Shown here: positions 14,241 to 21,877 of the stretch, in pieces
Layout: each line of letters opens with the position of its first letter
How positions within the stretch are numbered: position 1 is the stretch's first letter
Source: a virus
DNA length: 21,877 nt
Reading direction: 5' to 3' (one strand)
IMG/VR virus record: IMGVR_UViG_3300050016_000161
Coordinates: 1 to 21,877 of that record
Program-made: the position numbers and the translations under genes
Notes under the pieces: generated by a model
What the model was told of the DNA's origin: nothing
The model's database searches: none
What the model saw: the letters and a program-made list of their open reading frames with translations, nothing else

Positions 14241-14495
14241 ATGCTTATCGAAACTATCGTCCTCGTCGGCACCGCAGTCCTGTCCGTAGTGAACTTCGCT
14301 CGGGGACTCAAAACAGGCGAGCCAGGACCCCAAGGGATACAGGGTGAACGCGGCGTCCAAGGTGTGCCAGGACCCCAAGCTGCTCATCAGTTGGGCGCGG
14401 AACACGCTCTGTGTGGCGGATGCGGGAGAGTGGTCGCGCACTTCAGCCTAACCCCGAAAGGGTTGCGTTGCGCAAATTGTGCCCCAGTGGAATAA
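14241..14495 (+). CDS. Membrane-anchor / collagen-like / zinc-ribbon miniprotein, 84 aa
   Basis: ATG 14241 has AGGAGA at 14231-14236, so the seven-residue longer frame is rejected. Three parts are readable. Residues 3-23 are a hydrophobic helix (IETIVLVGTAVLSVVNF). Residues 26-46 are seven perfect Gly-X-Y collagen-type triplets (GEPGPQGIQ, GERGVQGVP, GPQ). Residues 58-80 are a zinc-ribbon-like CGGC...CANC with CxxC pairs at 58/61 and 77/80. Collagen-like triplets in phages form short trimeric stalks in fibres. Joining one to a membrane helix and a zinc knuckle in so small a protein is unusual. It may be a trimeric virion or membrane-attached connector. The stop codon overlaps promoter copy 4. 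Confidence 0.7.
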   Translation: MLIETIVLVGTAVLSVVNFARGLKTGEPGPQGIQGERGVQGVPGPQAAHQLGAEHALCGGCGRVVAHFSLTPKGLRCANCAPVE

Positions 14496-14516
14496 GACTA
14501 TCCTTTCCATAAGTAG
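14491..14516 (+). promoter_or_regulatory. Candidate phage promoter, copy 4
   Basis: AATAAGACT (14491-14499), spacer ATCCTTT, then CCATAAGTAG (14507-14516), followed by GGAGA. The left box overlaps the TAA of the upstream gene. The ATG of the next gene is 12 bases after the motif, so the bases just after it (GGGAG, 14516-14520) would also serve as ribosome binding site. Confidence 0.78.
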
Positions 14517-14528
14517 GGAGACATCTCT

Positions 14529-15071
14529 ATGCCCGACACACTCAGCGACGCCAAAGCATCTTTGGCTCATGCAAATAAAGCCTTTCCGACATCCGTTGCG
14601 GCGGCGCAGGCTCCTAAAGCTGCGGTGGCGGCAGCCGCAACTCCCGCGCCTAGTATCGGGCAGGAACTAGCGGTCAAGAAAATCATGGTGGATAAAGCGC
14701 GGTCGGCTCTTCCGAAACTGCATAAGGGCGGTCCAGTGCCTGCTGATGGCGCGTATCAACTGAAGGCAGGAGAACACGTTCTGACGGCGCCTGAAGCCGC
14801 CAAGGCGCGCACACACGCCATGCTGGCGAGTGGTATGAAGTCTCTCGCGAAGCCCGCGCCCGCGCGCAAGGGAAACGCATCCATCGGCGCGATTGACCCG
14901 ATGCCTGCGAAACCGAAGACGACTACAGACACGAATCTGGATACGGGGTTTGGAGTTGGCGGCGCAAACGGCGTCTCAACATCAGGCGCAAAACCTGGCG
15001 GATCGATTAAGCCAGAAATCAACGCGACGCCGAAAATGAAATTGCCCGTCAGTGGCTTGACAAAGACGTAA
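14529..15071 (+). CDS. Ala/Lys/Pro-rich hypothetical protein, 180 aa
   Basis: First gene after promoter copy 4. The N-terminal 45 residues are Ala-rich and helical. Around residues 64-93 is a motif common in phage structural proteins: LHKGGPVPADGAYQLKAGEH in two parts, then VLTAPEA. The rest is low-complexity (Pro, Lys, Thr, Gly), ending in KMKLPVSGL. No transmembrane or catalytic motif is seen. Low complexity and position among virion genes suggest a minor structural or scaffold-like protein. I do not recognise a named family. Confidence 0.6.
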   Translation: MPDTLSDAKASLAHANKAFPTSVAAAQAPKAAVAAAATPAPSIGQELAVKKIMVDKARSALPKLHKGGPVPADGAYQLKAGEHVLTAPEAAKARTHAMLASGMKSLAKPAPARKGNASIGAIDPMPAKPKTTTDTNLDTGFGVGGANGVSTSGAKPGGSIKPEINATPKMKLPVSGLTKT

Positions 15072-15091
15072 AGGTGGGGTAGAATGCCAAT

Positions 15092-15640
15092 ATGGGATTC
15101 TATACCTATTTGTGGCTTCGGGAAGACGGGACACCCTACTATGCGGGGAAGGGTAGCGGCAAGAGGGCATTTATAAGTGCGGGACATGTTTGTCATCGGC
15201 CTGTTGATAAGAACCGAATTTTAATTTTTTCGCATGTGTCGGAGTTGGAAGCATTTGAATCCGAGATTGCTTTTATCAAATGGTTTGGACGCAAAGACCT
15301 CGGCACAGGATGTTTACGAAATCTTACGAATGGTGGAGAGAATCCGCCTAGTTGGAAAGGCAAAAAGCGCGGAGCGGAATTCTCTCAACGGTGCGCGCAG
15401 CGTAACCGAGATAATCCGCCATCCGAAGCAACGAAAGAAAAAATTCGAGCTATTCGTTTAGGAACACACTGGACGCAAGCGGCCCGAGATAAAATGAGCA
15501 GAACTCGAACAGGGGTTCCTTATTCTCCGTCACATAAAGCGGCGGCGAAATTAGCACATCAGACATCCTGTGGCTGTTTTTTACATGTTCGAACACGAAA
15601 TTTGGCACGAGAAGTACAAGAAAATGAATTGAGAGGGTAA
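15092..15640 (+). CDS. GIY-YIG homing-type endonuclease with NUMOD3-like motifs, 182 aa
   Basis: The N-terminal GIY-YIG nuclease domain is recognisable: FYTYLWL (Tyr4, Tyr6), TPYYAGKG (Tyr17-Ala-Gly), a basic residue pair at 24-25, Glu-rich helix ELEAFESEIAFIKWFGR (with the likely metal-binding Glu), then GTGCLRNLTNGGENP. This is the subtype common in phage and soil-metagenome sequences. Residues about 90-160 hold NUMOD3-like DNA-binding repeats (SEATKEKIRAIRLG, ARDKMSRTRTGVPYSPSHKAA). Start ATG 15092 has only a weak site. The gene's DNA is visibly richer in A/T than the flanking virion genes, consistent with recent arrival. It would cut DNA of relatives lacking the insert and spread by repair. 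Confidence 0.85.
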   Translation: MGFYTYLWLREDGTPYYAGKGSGKRAFISAGHVCHRPVDKNRILIFSHVSELEAFESEIAFIKWFGRKDLGTGCLRNLTNGGENPPSWKGKKRGAEFSQRCAQRNRDNPPSEATKEKIRAIRLGTHWTQAARDKMSRTRTGVPYSPSHKAAAKLAHQTSCGCFLHVRTRNLAREVQENELRG

Positions 15641-15644
15641 TAAT

Positions 15645-16358
15645 ATGGGTGCAGTGCGTACACTTGGTTTGGTAACCGCAATCAAAGGAACTCCGACTCC
15701 CGTTGTGTTGGCTGCAGCCTACTATACGAGTTCGAATTTGGCGACGCCTGGAGTTGTAATTCCTGTCGCATCGTTCTCGATTTTGAACAATATCGCAACC
15801 GTCGTCTTGGGCGGCAGCGGGTTGCCGACCATCGGGTTTAACGGCGAAAATGGGTATATCCCCACTCCAACATTTTCACCAGCGAACCCAACCCAAGAAG
15901 TTAACCTTTCGAAAGGCAAGCCGTTTGATATTTACGGCGGCATTGCGCCTGGACCTCGTGGTAGGGGGGAGCAAGTCACTTTGTGGGGTTTCGGCACGGG
16001 GACATATTTCAATGGCAAGCGGATTACGGTTCTTGACAACAATCCCGCCACTAATTCGTTTCGATTTTATTTCGCGCACGCGAACGTAGCCAGTACTGCA
16101 GATACAACAGGGTTCGCTGCACCCAGTCCCGCGCAACATTATCGAGTGATTCGCATTGAGTGTGCGCAGACGCTCGGCACCGATCTTTTATATGTCGGCG
16201 ATTTAAATGTCAGTTCGACTCAGTACATGGCCGCTCTGTCGCTCGCGGGACAATTTTCCATCGAAGTCGCAGGGGAGAATATCCCACCCGAGGGCTTGTT
16301 TTTGGACACATCGGGCACCGCAGGCACGACGCAAGCAATGATTTCAGTCATCTACTAA
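15645..16358 (+). CDS. Putative virion protein, 237 aa
   Basis: ATG 15645 follows GAGAGGG (15631-15637). The product is beta-rich with few charged residues in the first half (PVVLAAAYYTSSNL, VVIPVASFSILNN). It then has FNGKRITVLDNNPATNSFRFYF, a pattern typical of Ig-like or jelly-roll virion proteins, and a C-terminal region with GTDLLYVGDLNVSSTQYMAAL. No enzyme motif is found. Its place between fibre genes and the terminase large subunit suggests a structural role, possibly neck or fibre-associated. Confidence 0.6.
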   Translation: MGAVRTLGLVTAIKGTPTPVVLAAAYYTSSNLATPGVVIPVASFSILNNIATVVLGGSGLPTIGFNGENGYIPTPTFSPANPTQEVNLSKGKPFDIYGGIAPGPRGRGEQVTLWGFGTGTYFNGKRITVLDNNPATNSFRFYFAHANVASTADTTGFAAPSPAQHYRVIRIECAQTLGTDLLYVGDLNVSSTQYMAALSLAGQFSIEVAGENIPPEGLFLDTSGTAGTTQAMISVIY

Positions 16359-16370
16359 AGAGGTATTATC

Positions 16371-17309
16371 GTGGCAGTACTAGGCGGAACAGAGATAGTC
16401 GCATCGTGGCTTCGAGGCGGTAGCGGAGGCGGGGTATCCTCGCTTAACGGCCTGACTGGGGCTGTGTCGATTGTCGCGGGAGCAAACACCACGGTGACGC
16501 CGGGGGCGGGCACCATCACCGTCGCATCGTTTGGAACCATCGCGGGAAGTATTGCGGTCAACCAAGTCGCGTTCGGCTCTGGCGCAAACACCATCGCAGG
16601 TGATCCTAATTTTACGTGGAATTCCTCAACAGGATTGTATCAACTGCAATCGCTCGCGGGGCCTTTCTTTCAATTAGGACCAGGTGTCGCAGGAGGCGCA
16701 GCGGGCATCACAATGTCCTCTGGCCTATTCAGTTCCTCAATGACTATATATCCGGGGTCTTCTCCGGGCAACATAGGCGTTGATATAGGACTAGGCGGGG
16801 GAAACAACATCTTCTGGATTTCCTCTGGAAAAGGAAATTGGCAGTACAATTCCGGCAACGGCATTTCTTCCTGGTTCGGTACCACTTCGGGGTCCGCAGG
16901 TTTAGGCGTTGCAGCAATTGCTGGAACTCCAAATTCTATTTTACTGCCTATCACAACCGGTACTGTTGGACAAGTTCTTACAACAGATGGTGGAAACCCA
17001 CAGCAAACTAGCTGGACAACGGTTGGTGGTGGCGGCGTCTCGCTAATCGCCAGCGGAAACGCTACGCTGAGCGTGACTGCAATTCCTGCCAACACCGCCC
17101 AAACTGTGGTCACGGTTGCTGCCACAGGCGTACTTGCTACAGACTCCATCGATTGGTCATTTAATGCCATCCCTGGACTTGGGTATAACCAAGGGCTTTA
17201 TGTTCTGGCATATCCCTCGGCAGGCGCCGTGAATTTCTTAGTCGTGAACGGAACCGCGAACGCCTATACGCCTGGCGCCGCCCAACTCAACTGGCGCGTT
17301 AATCGATAA
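16371..17309 (+). CDS. Putative tail-fibre/virion protein, 312 aa
   Basis: The start is GTG 16371, with AGAGG at about 16359-16363. The N-terminus contains LNGLTGAVSIVAGANTTV and TPGAGTITVAS, a pattern widespread at the beginning of phage tail-fibre shafts. The middle is Gly/Ser-rich (FSSSMTIYPGSSPGN, GLGGGNNIFWISSGKGNW). After GTVGQVLTTDGG comes a compact beta domain that ends TPGAAQLNWRVNR. The Gly/Ser-rich shaft and beta-rich tip fit a short fibre or spike. No depolymerase motif is seen. Confidence 0.65.
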   Translation: MAVLGGTEIVASWLRGGSGGGVSSLNGLTGAVSIVAGANTTVTPGAGTITVASFGTIAGSIAVNQVAFGSGANTIAGDPNFTWNSSTGLYQLQSLAGPFFQLGPGVAGGAAGITMSSGLFSSSMTIYPGSSPGNIGVDIGLGGGNNIFWISSGKGNWQYNSGNGISSWFGTTSGSAGLGVAAIAGTPNSILLPITTGTVGQVLTTDGGNPQQTSWTTVGGGGVSLIASGNATLSVTAIPANTAQTVVTVAATGVLATDSIDWSFNAIPGLGYNQGLYVLAYPSAGAVNFLVVNGTANAYTPGAAQLNWRVNR

Positions 17310-17334
17310 TTCGTAAGGAAGGGTGAGCAGACCC

Positions 17335-19257
17335 GTGGAAGCAGAATTTAAAATCGACCCAATTCTCCTTGAAAATTACCGCAAGTCTATAGACTTGTCT
17401 GTATTCCCCAGGCAATTTAGAAAGCAGTTTGAATCGATCACAGATGAAGAGCGCACCGAATGGTTTGAGGGCAGATTTCGCTGCCTGAAGTATCACCTTT
17501 ATCTTAGCGGGTTCGCGGAAGCCAGGAAAACGGGCGACCCCGACCTGCCGAAAGAATTCGTTCCGATTCTCGGAATGGATTTCCAACCCGACCCACACTC
17601 CCGACTCTTCGCTTGTTTTTTGCAGAAGCGACCAGGCGAAAATCTTGTCCTGACCGACTTGGATACGTTGACCAAAAAGAGAATGATTCTCTGGCCGCGC
17701 GGTCTCTTCAAGACATCGGCGGTCAGGGTTGATATCATCCAAACGATTCTGAATTATCCTGATGTTCGCATATGCTTTTTGACGGGCAGCGATAAACTCG
17801 CGAAGATACAACTGGCAGCCATCAAGAAATTCTTTGAGAGACCTACTGGCCGATTCAAATGGCTCTTTCCCGAATTTTGTTTGAAGGATGTGCGGAATAA
17901 AAAAATCAAGGAATTTGACGATGAGGGTGTTCCCGACCCGCGCGCCTGGACCTCTGAACTTTGCAGAATGGGTAACGCGCATGAGTTCACCGTCCCATGC
18001 CGTACGAATGATATTTTGGCTGAGCCGACGTTTGTCATCTCCACCACCCGCACCACTAAGGCAGGTTCCCACTACGACTTGATCTATGTGGACGACCTTG
18101 TGAACGAAACCAACTACCGAAAAATCGACGCACTAGAGAAAAGTTACGACAGCTATATCGATATTTGCCCGATTCTGGAGCCCTTCGGATTCATGGTGAT
18201 AACGGGAACCCGCTACTCCTTCGGCGACACCTACGAGCGCATTCAGGAGGACGCGCAAAAGGAAATGAAGGAGATGGGTCAGACCATCTGGAAGTTTTTC
18301 ATTCGCGATTGCTGGAGCCACGGCTGTCAAAATTGCGCTCACACCGATGTATATCATGACTTTGATGTCAACATCGTGCAACCGCCCTGCACTGTGCCAG
18401 GCTGCCAGTGCCCTGGATTCAAAGACCGAGGAAATAAAGACGTACTGTTCACCGCGACTCGTACTCGCACAGGGCGTGCAATCGGCCATACGTTAAAGTT
18501 ACTCGCTCAGAAACTGATTGAATCGAGCCCTGAGTTTTTTGCGAACCAGTATGAGAACAAACCCATCGCGACGGGCGCGCAGACGTTTGATGAAACTCTG
18601 ATCGGGCGGCAAACAATGCATTCGATGGAGCAGATTCCGCCATACAGTTCGGGATTCACTTTTGTGGTGGGGGACCTTGCGTATATAGGGCAAGCGGGAA
18701 AAGACTATTCCGTCCTGTTCATCTGCCGTTTGTTCAAAGGACAAATTTTCGTCTACGCCTGCGAATTTGGGAACTGGGATTCTGGACAGGTCGCAGAAAA
18801 TATCGTCAACGTCCTGTTGGTCCATCGTCCGAATGTCATCTTCCTTGAGAAGATGAACGGCTGGGAACCTATGGAGCGCATTATCGCCGCGCACGCATCC
18901 TCCCGAGGAGTCGTAAAGGTTCCAATTCAATGGGAAAAAGGCTCTCAGGCCGCAAACGCCAAGCTGATTCGTATTGGGGCCGTTAAGGGTCCTCTCTCGG
19001 CACGGCGGCTGTGGTTCTTTGCGGGCATGAAAGGGTATGACCAACTCGTCCAGCAACTGTTGAAGTGGCCCAAGTCAGGAAAACATGACGATTTTGCGGA
19101 CTGCGCGGGGATGGTTGTAGAGGCTCCGACGGGATATCAGTTGGAGAACCCGCCTGTCGCGGTCTCTGTCGCCAACTGGTTACGGAAATTGAGCGTGGAG
19201 CAGATACCAGAAGACCAGTACTACGATAACGGCGGGGGAACGGGCTTGTGCATGTAA
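17335..19257 (+). CDS. terL: Terminase large subunit (ATPase/nuclease) with Cys-rich insertion, 640-644 aa
   Basis: The packaging motor. I prefer GTG 17335 because GGAAGG (about 17317-17322) is well spaced for it; an in-frame GTG at 17323 is too close. Residues here count from 17323. Walker A-like WPRGLFKTS has Lys130; Walker B LIYVDD has Asp257-Asp258; the coupling motif VITGTRYS is at 292-299. The RNase-H-like nuclease acids are readable: Asp451 (VVGDLAY), Glu509 (IFLEK), Asp590/Asp593 (KHDDFADC). Between the ATPase and nuclease lies an unusual Cys/His-rich segment, 330-363 (C330, H333, C335, C338, H340, H345, C356, C361, C363), which could bind one or two zinc ions. All motor motifs are intact. 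Length is somewhat above the common 450-600. Confidence 0.9.
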   Translation: MEAEFKIDPILLENYRKSIDLSVFPRQFRKQFESITDEERTEWFEGRFRCLKYHLYLSGFAEARKTGDPDLPKEFVPILGMDFQPDPHSRLFACFLQKRPGENLVLTDLDTLTKKRMILWPRGLFKTSAVRVDIIQTILNYPDVRICFLTGSDKLAKIQLAAIKKFFERPTGRFKWLFPEFCLKDVRNKKIKEFDDEGVPDPRAWTSELCRMGNAHEFTVPCRTNDILAEPTFVISTTRTTKAGSHYDLIYVDDLVNETNYRKIDALEKSYDSYIDICPILEPFGFMVITGTRYSFGDTYERIQEDAQKEMKEMGQTIWKFFIRDCWSHGCQNCAHTDVYHDFDVNIVQPPCTVPGCQCPGFKDRGNKDVLFTATRTRTGRAIGHTLKLLAQKLIESSPEFFANQYENKPIATGAQTFDETLIGRQTMHSMEQIPPYSSGFTFVVGDLAYIGQAGKDYSVLFICRLFKGQIFVYACEFGNWDSGQVAENIVNVLLVHRPNVIFLEKMNGWEPMERIIAAHASSRGVVKVPIQWEKGSQAANAKLIRIGAVKGPLSARRLWFFAGMKGYDQLVQQLLKWPKSGKHDDFADCAGMVVEAPTGYQLENPPVAVSVANWLRKLSVEQIPEDQYYDNGGGTGLCM

Positions 19258-19266
19258 CCCTTGCAC

Positions 19267-19292
19267 TTTAAGACTTCTTTTCTCATAAGTAG
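19267..19292 (+). promoter_or_regulatory. Candidate phage promoter, copy 5
   Basis: TTTAAGACT (19267-19275), spacer TCTTTTC, then TCATAAGTAG (19283-19292), followed by AGAG. It lies ten bases after the terminase large-subunit stop and nine bases before the portal ATG. The leader is so short that the AGAGAG following the motif would have to serve as ribosome binding site. Confidence 0.78.
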
Positions 19293-19301
19293 AGAGCATT
19301 T

Positions 19302-21542
19302 ATGCCTGAAGATACTAAAACTGCGCTTACGAAAACGTCGCATTTTCTCGACGAAGGGCAAATTCGCCTCCTTGATTTGCCTGGAGCGGTGCCGTACGGC
19401 GAAACCGCGCTTCCGATAGGGCCGACAGAGGTCGCGTTTCAGGACCAACTGCGATCCGACCTCTCGATGATGAAGGAAGCAAACCTCAACCGCGAGGAGT
19501 CCGAATCTTTTATCTCTACCCGAGGGCTGATTGGCCGATGGAACACCGCCGAACTGATGCTTCGTGCGTGGGTGGATCCCGTCAAGTGGAAAGGCAGCGA
19601 CCAATATCGTTCACACCTTGGCGTGCCGCTCGTCGCCGAACAATTTTACAGCATTCACAGCGTCGTCAATCAGACTTTGCTCGGGGGATATCAGTCATTC
19701 AAGATTGACGCAACTTCTGGCACTCCGATGGAGTGCGCCGAAGCGCAGCAAGCGATTGTTACCGCGCAATTAAAGACGTGCGGATTCAAAGGCGTCTCAT
19801 GCAAGACTGAAATGCGGGAAATTACATACGACGGACTGTTCTATGGGTTCGGCATCGCGCATTATGGATGGAAGACGCAGAAAAAGAACATCATCAAGAA
19901 AGTGCAGAAGTCTCATCCTGAAACCGTCGTCGTCAACGGTATCGCCGTCAGCATTCCTGTTGAGGATGAGGATGATGTCGAAGATAAAGTCGTCGGAATT
20001 CAAGAAGTCAATATGCCTGTGCTGGAGCATGTGCCAGTTCGTCGCGCGCGCTACGCGCCTGACCTGCGCCGTGGCGACCCTCGCGTTGCAGAATGGTTCG
20101 GGCGCCTGATATATCCAACAGGATACGACTTGGATGCGTTGCGGAACACCGAAGGCTGGAATATTCCTTCGCGCGCGGACCTCGTGAAGTTGATGGCGCC
20201 GCAAATGCAGAGCACGGCAGCATCAAACCCGCTGGAAACGCAAAACGCGAACACTGGGAACAACATACTCCAACAAGGTACGACCCCGCAGAAGGCAATA
20301 CTGGAAACTCAGACCGAGCGCCTTCAAGCCGACCCGCTCGCGCGCAAATTTGAATGTTTTGACTACTGGACAGGTTCGCGGCACTGCATTGTTCTTGGAA
20401 AAGAGTACCCAATCCTGAACGAAACGCATAATTTTGGTCGCGTTCCGTTTTTGGGGTTCTGTTTCCGCAATGCGCCCGACTCCGCGCACGGATACGGCAT
20501 CGCATATTGGCTGACGGACTTCCAACGCATCTGCCAAGGTGTCATCAACGCCTTTTTGGACGATCTGAACCTCAATCTGATGGGAACATATACATCGCCT
20601 GCTGGCGCGAACAACTCGGCGCAGAATCAGTGGATTTTCCCAGGAAAAATCTTCAAATCCGACCCGCAAGGGGACATCAAGCCGCTCACGCGCAACTCCG
20701 TCGCCGCGCAAGAGCCTTTGGCGGTCATCGCGCAGATGAAAGCATGGGCGTCGTCGATTACTGGCGCAGGACCGAGCACAATGGGTGGAGGATCGGGCCC
20801 TGCAGGCGCGATGCGCACACCCGACGGCGCGGCTGCGGTCACGGGTGGCGAAAACGTGAAATTACAGGACCTGATTGACGTTATTTCTGAACAGGTGTTC
20901 GTTCCGTTCATCGAATTTTGTATCGAGCAAAATCAGAAGCTGAAACCGTCGCAGGTTCGCATGTTACTGTCCGATGCGCTCGGCAGCGCGTTCCAAGCGA
21001 CTCCGTTGAGCATCATTAACGGCACGTATCGTGTCGACATCTCCGCAGGCACCAAACTCGCGGCGCGCGAAGCCCTAAACAAATACATGGGCATCCTGCA
21101 GACATTCTTGAGTTCACCTGGGACGGTAGAGAATCTGGCCGTCCAGGCGATGAAGCTGGACTACAACGCAATGTTCTCCGCGCTGTATGATTCGTTCGGC
21201 GTGCCGTACAAGGAAAAGGTTATCGTTCCGATGGATGATTCCGACAAACAACGCCTGGCGGCGAACACCAAGGCCGCGCAAGCGCAAGGAAAGATTGCAG
21301 GCATTCAGGCGCAGGGCGAAGTGAAGAAAGATGTGGACAACAACCAGAGCGAGAATCGTATGCTTATCGAAACAGGTAAGCACACGCTGAACACAGCGGC
21401 GGGCGCAGCAGACCACCAGAACAATTTGGAGTTGCAAGAGAAAGCTGCCGCCGCTAAAGCGCAAGAGGCTACGCCCCAAGCCAAAGGCTTGAGTCGCGCG
21501 GCGACGGGCGCGTTCGCAACGATGGATAGAACAGCATTCTAA
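19302..21542 (+). CDS. Portal protein, 746 aa
   Basis: The portal forms the dodecameric ring at the capsid vertex through which DNA enters and leaves. It follows terL directly, as portals usually do. The N-terminal third has the helical portal body pattern (RSHLGVPLVAEQFYSIHSVVNQ, GLFYGFGIAHYGWK). The middle contains FGRVPFLGFCFRNAPDSAHGYGIAYWLTDFQ in pieces and a Gly-rich loop (GAGPSTMGGGSGPAGAM) that may be the tunnel or crown loop. It is followed by QDLIDVISEQVFVPFIEF, the usual late portal helix. The C-terminal 100 residues are Ala/Gln/Lys-rich and coiled, like the barrel of podovirus portals. Length (746) fits P22/T7-style larger portals. Family is inferred from pattern and context. Confidence 0.8.
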   Translation: MPEDTKTALTKTSHFLDEGQIRLLDLPGAVPYGETALPIGPTEVAFQDQLRSDLSMMKEANLNREESESFISTRGLIGRWNTAELMLRAWVDPVKWKGSDQYRSHLGVPLVAEQFYSIHSVVNQTLLGGYQSFKIDATSGTPMECAEAQQAIVTAQLKTCGFKGVSCKTEMREITYDGLFYGFGIAHYGWKTQKKNIIKKVQKSHPETVVVNGIAVSIPVEDEDDVEDKVVGIQEVNMPVLEHVPVRRARYAPDLRRGDPRVAEWFGRLIYPTGYDLDALRNTEGWNIPSRADLVKLMAPQMQSTAASNPLETQNANTGNNILQQGTTPQKAILETQTERLQADPLARKFECFDYWTGSRHCIVLGKEYPILNETHNFGRVPFLGFCFRNAPDSAHGYGIAYWLTDFQRICQGVINAFLDDLNLNLMGTYTSPAGANNSAQNQWIFPGKIFKSDPQGDIKPLTRNSVAAQEPLAVIAQMKAWASSITGAGPSTMGGGSGPAGAMRTPDGAAAVTGGENVKLQDLIDVISEQVFVPFIEFCIEQNQKLKPSQVRMLLSDALGSAFQATPLSIINGTYRVDISAGTKLAAREALNKYMGILQTFLSSPGTVENLAVQAMKLDYNAMFSALYDSFGVPYKEKVIVPMDDSDKQRLAANTKAAQAQGKIAGIQAQGEVKKDVDNNQSENRMLIETGKHTLNTAAGAADHQNNLELQEKAAAAKAQEATPQAKGLSRAATGAFATMDRTAF

Positions 21543-21560
21543 TTTTGAACGGAGCATAAA

Positions 21561-21877
21561 ATGAGCGCAACATTTGAGCCAATATCCACACCTGCAATTG
21601 AACGCGCGCAGCGTTTGATGAGCGTCAGGGCGAACCAAGGTTTTCGGGATATCATTCAAATCTCCCTTGAAATTGTAAACTCTCTGACCGCCATTGCGAC
21701 AGATTATCCAGGCTGGGATAAAGACCAGTTGATGGTGTTGAATGTGCGCGCGAAAACGGCCAAAGAGCATCATGAACTTCTCTTCGCCAGAATCCAAGAC
21801 GCGATTCGCACAGGCGTACAGGAACAAGCCGCGCATACCAATCTAACCGACAAGTCCGTTACGGAAGTTCTTGAGAC
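21561..21877 (+). CDS. Hypothetical protein downstream of portal, 3' end cut by window edge
   Basis: ATG 21561 has GGAG at 21551-21554 with six bases of spacing; no stop occurs before the window ends, leaving about 105 residues. The sequence is helical and soluble (SLEIVNSLTAIATDYPGW, AKTAKEHHELLFARIQDAI). The gene after the portal is often a scaffold, protease or small head protein. No active-site motif is seen in the visible part, so none of these can be claimed. Confidence 0.7.
   Translation, partial: MSATFEPISTPAIERAQRLMSVRANQGFRDIIQISLEIVNSLTAIATDYPGWDKDQLMVLNVRAKTAKEHHELLFARIQDAIRTGVQEQAAHTNLTDKSVTEVLE

Noticed and set aside
17299-18072. Long open frame on the minus strand opposite the terminase large subunit (257 codons)
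   Set aside because: It lies wholly antisense to a gene with intact terminase motifs, and its product shows no recognisable pattern. It is a shadow of codon bias.

Overview
The window is a tightly packed stretch of a tailed double-stranded DNA phage genome (Caudoviricetes). All supported genes lie on the + strand. Terminase small and large subunits, a portal protein, a fibre/receptor-binding cluster, two homing-type endonucleases and a phage-borne GroEL/GroES pair show this. No integrase, tRNA, rRNA, CRISPR array or insertion sequence was seen. The host cannot be named. Exported proteins with ordinary Sec signal peptides point to a bacterial host, perhaps Gram-negative, but that is inference.

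Layout. (1) 1-1660: tail of a cut-off gene, three small unknown genes and a secreted helical protein with two cysteine pairs. A GC-rich hairpin follows. (2) 1738-7840: a 14-gene run of mostly small, start/stop-overlapping genes. It holds an exported trypsin-like serine protease, a two-helix membrane protein, a full chaperonin (groEL), a co-chaperonin (groES) and the terminase small subunit. (3) 7843-8803: a short block with a Cys-rich protein, a zinc-domain/endonuclease VII fusion and a small basic protein. (4) 8812-14495: large repetitive fibre proteins, a LamG-like/chitobiase-C-like protein and an odd membrane/collagen-like/zinc-ribbon miniprotein. (5) 14491-19257: an Ala/Lys-rich protein, a GIY-YIG endonuclease, two putative virion proteins and the terminase large subunit. 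(6) 19267-end: portal protein and a gene cut by the right edge.

The most striking signal is a five-copy motif, TTTAAGACT-N7-YCATAAGTAG. Its spacing is invariant. It lies directly between gene blocks, usually a few bases after one stop codon and 9-57 bases before the next start. It divides the window into five transcription units and is best explained as a phage-specific promoter.

Working model (inference): the promoter family switches on the morphogenesis genes. Phage GroEL/GroES fold the virion proteins, TerS/TerL and portal package the DNA, and the fibre cluster provides host recognition. Splitting terS from terL by about 9.5 kb of fibre and endonuclease genes is unusual and suggests this stretch is a site of module exchange.
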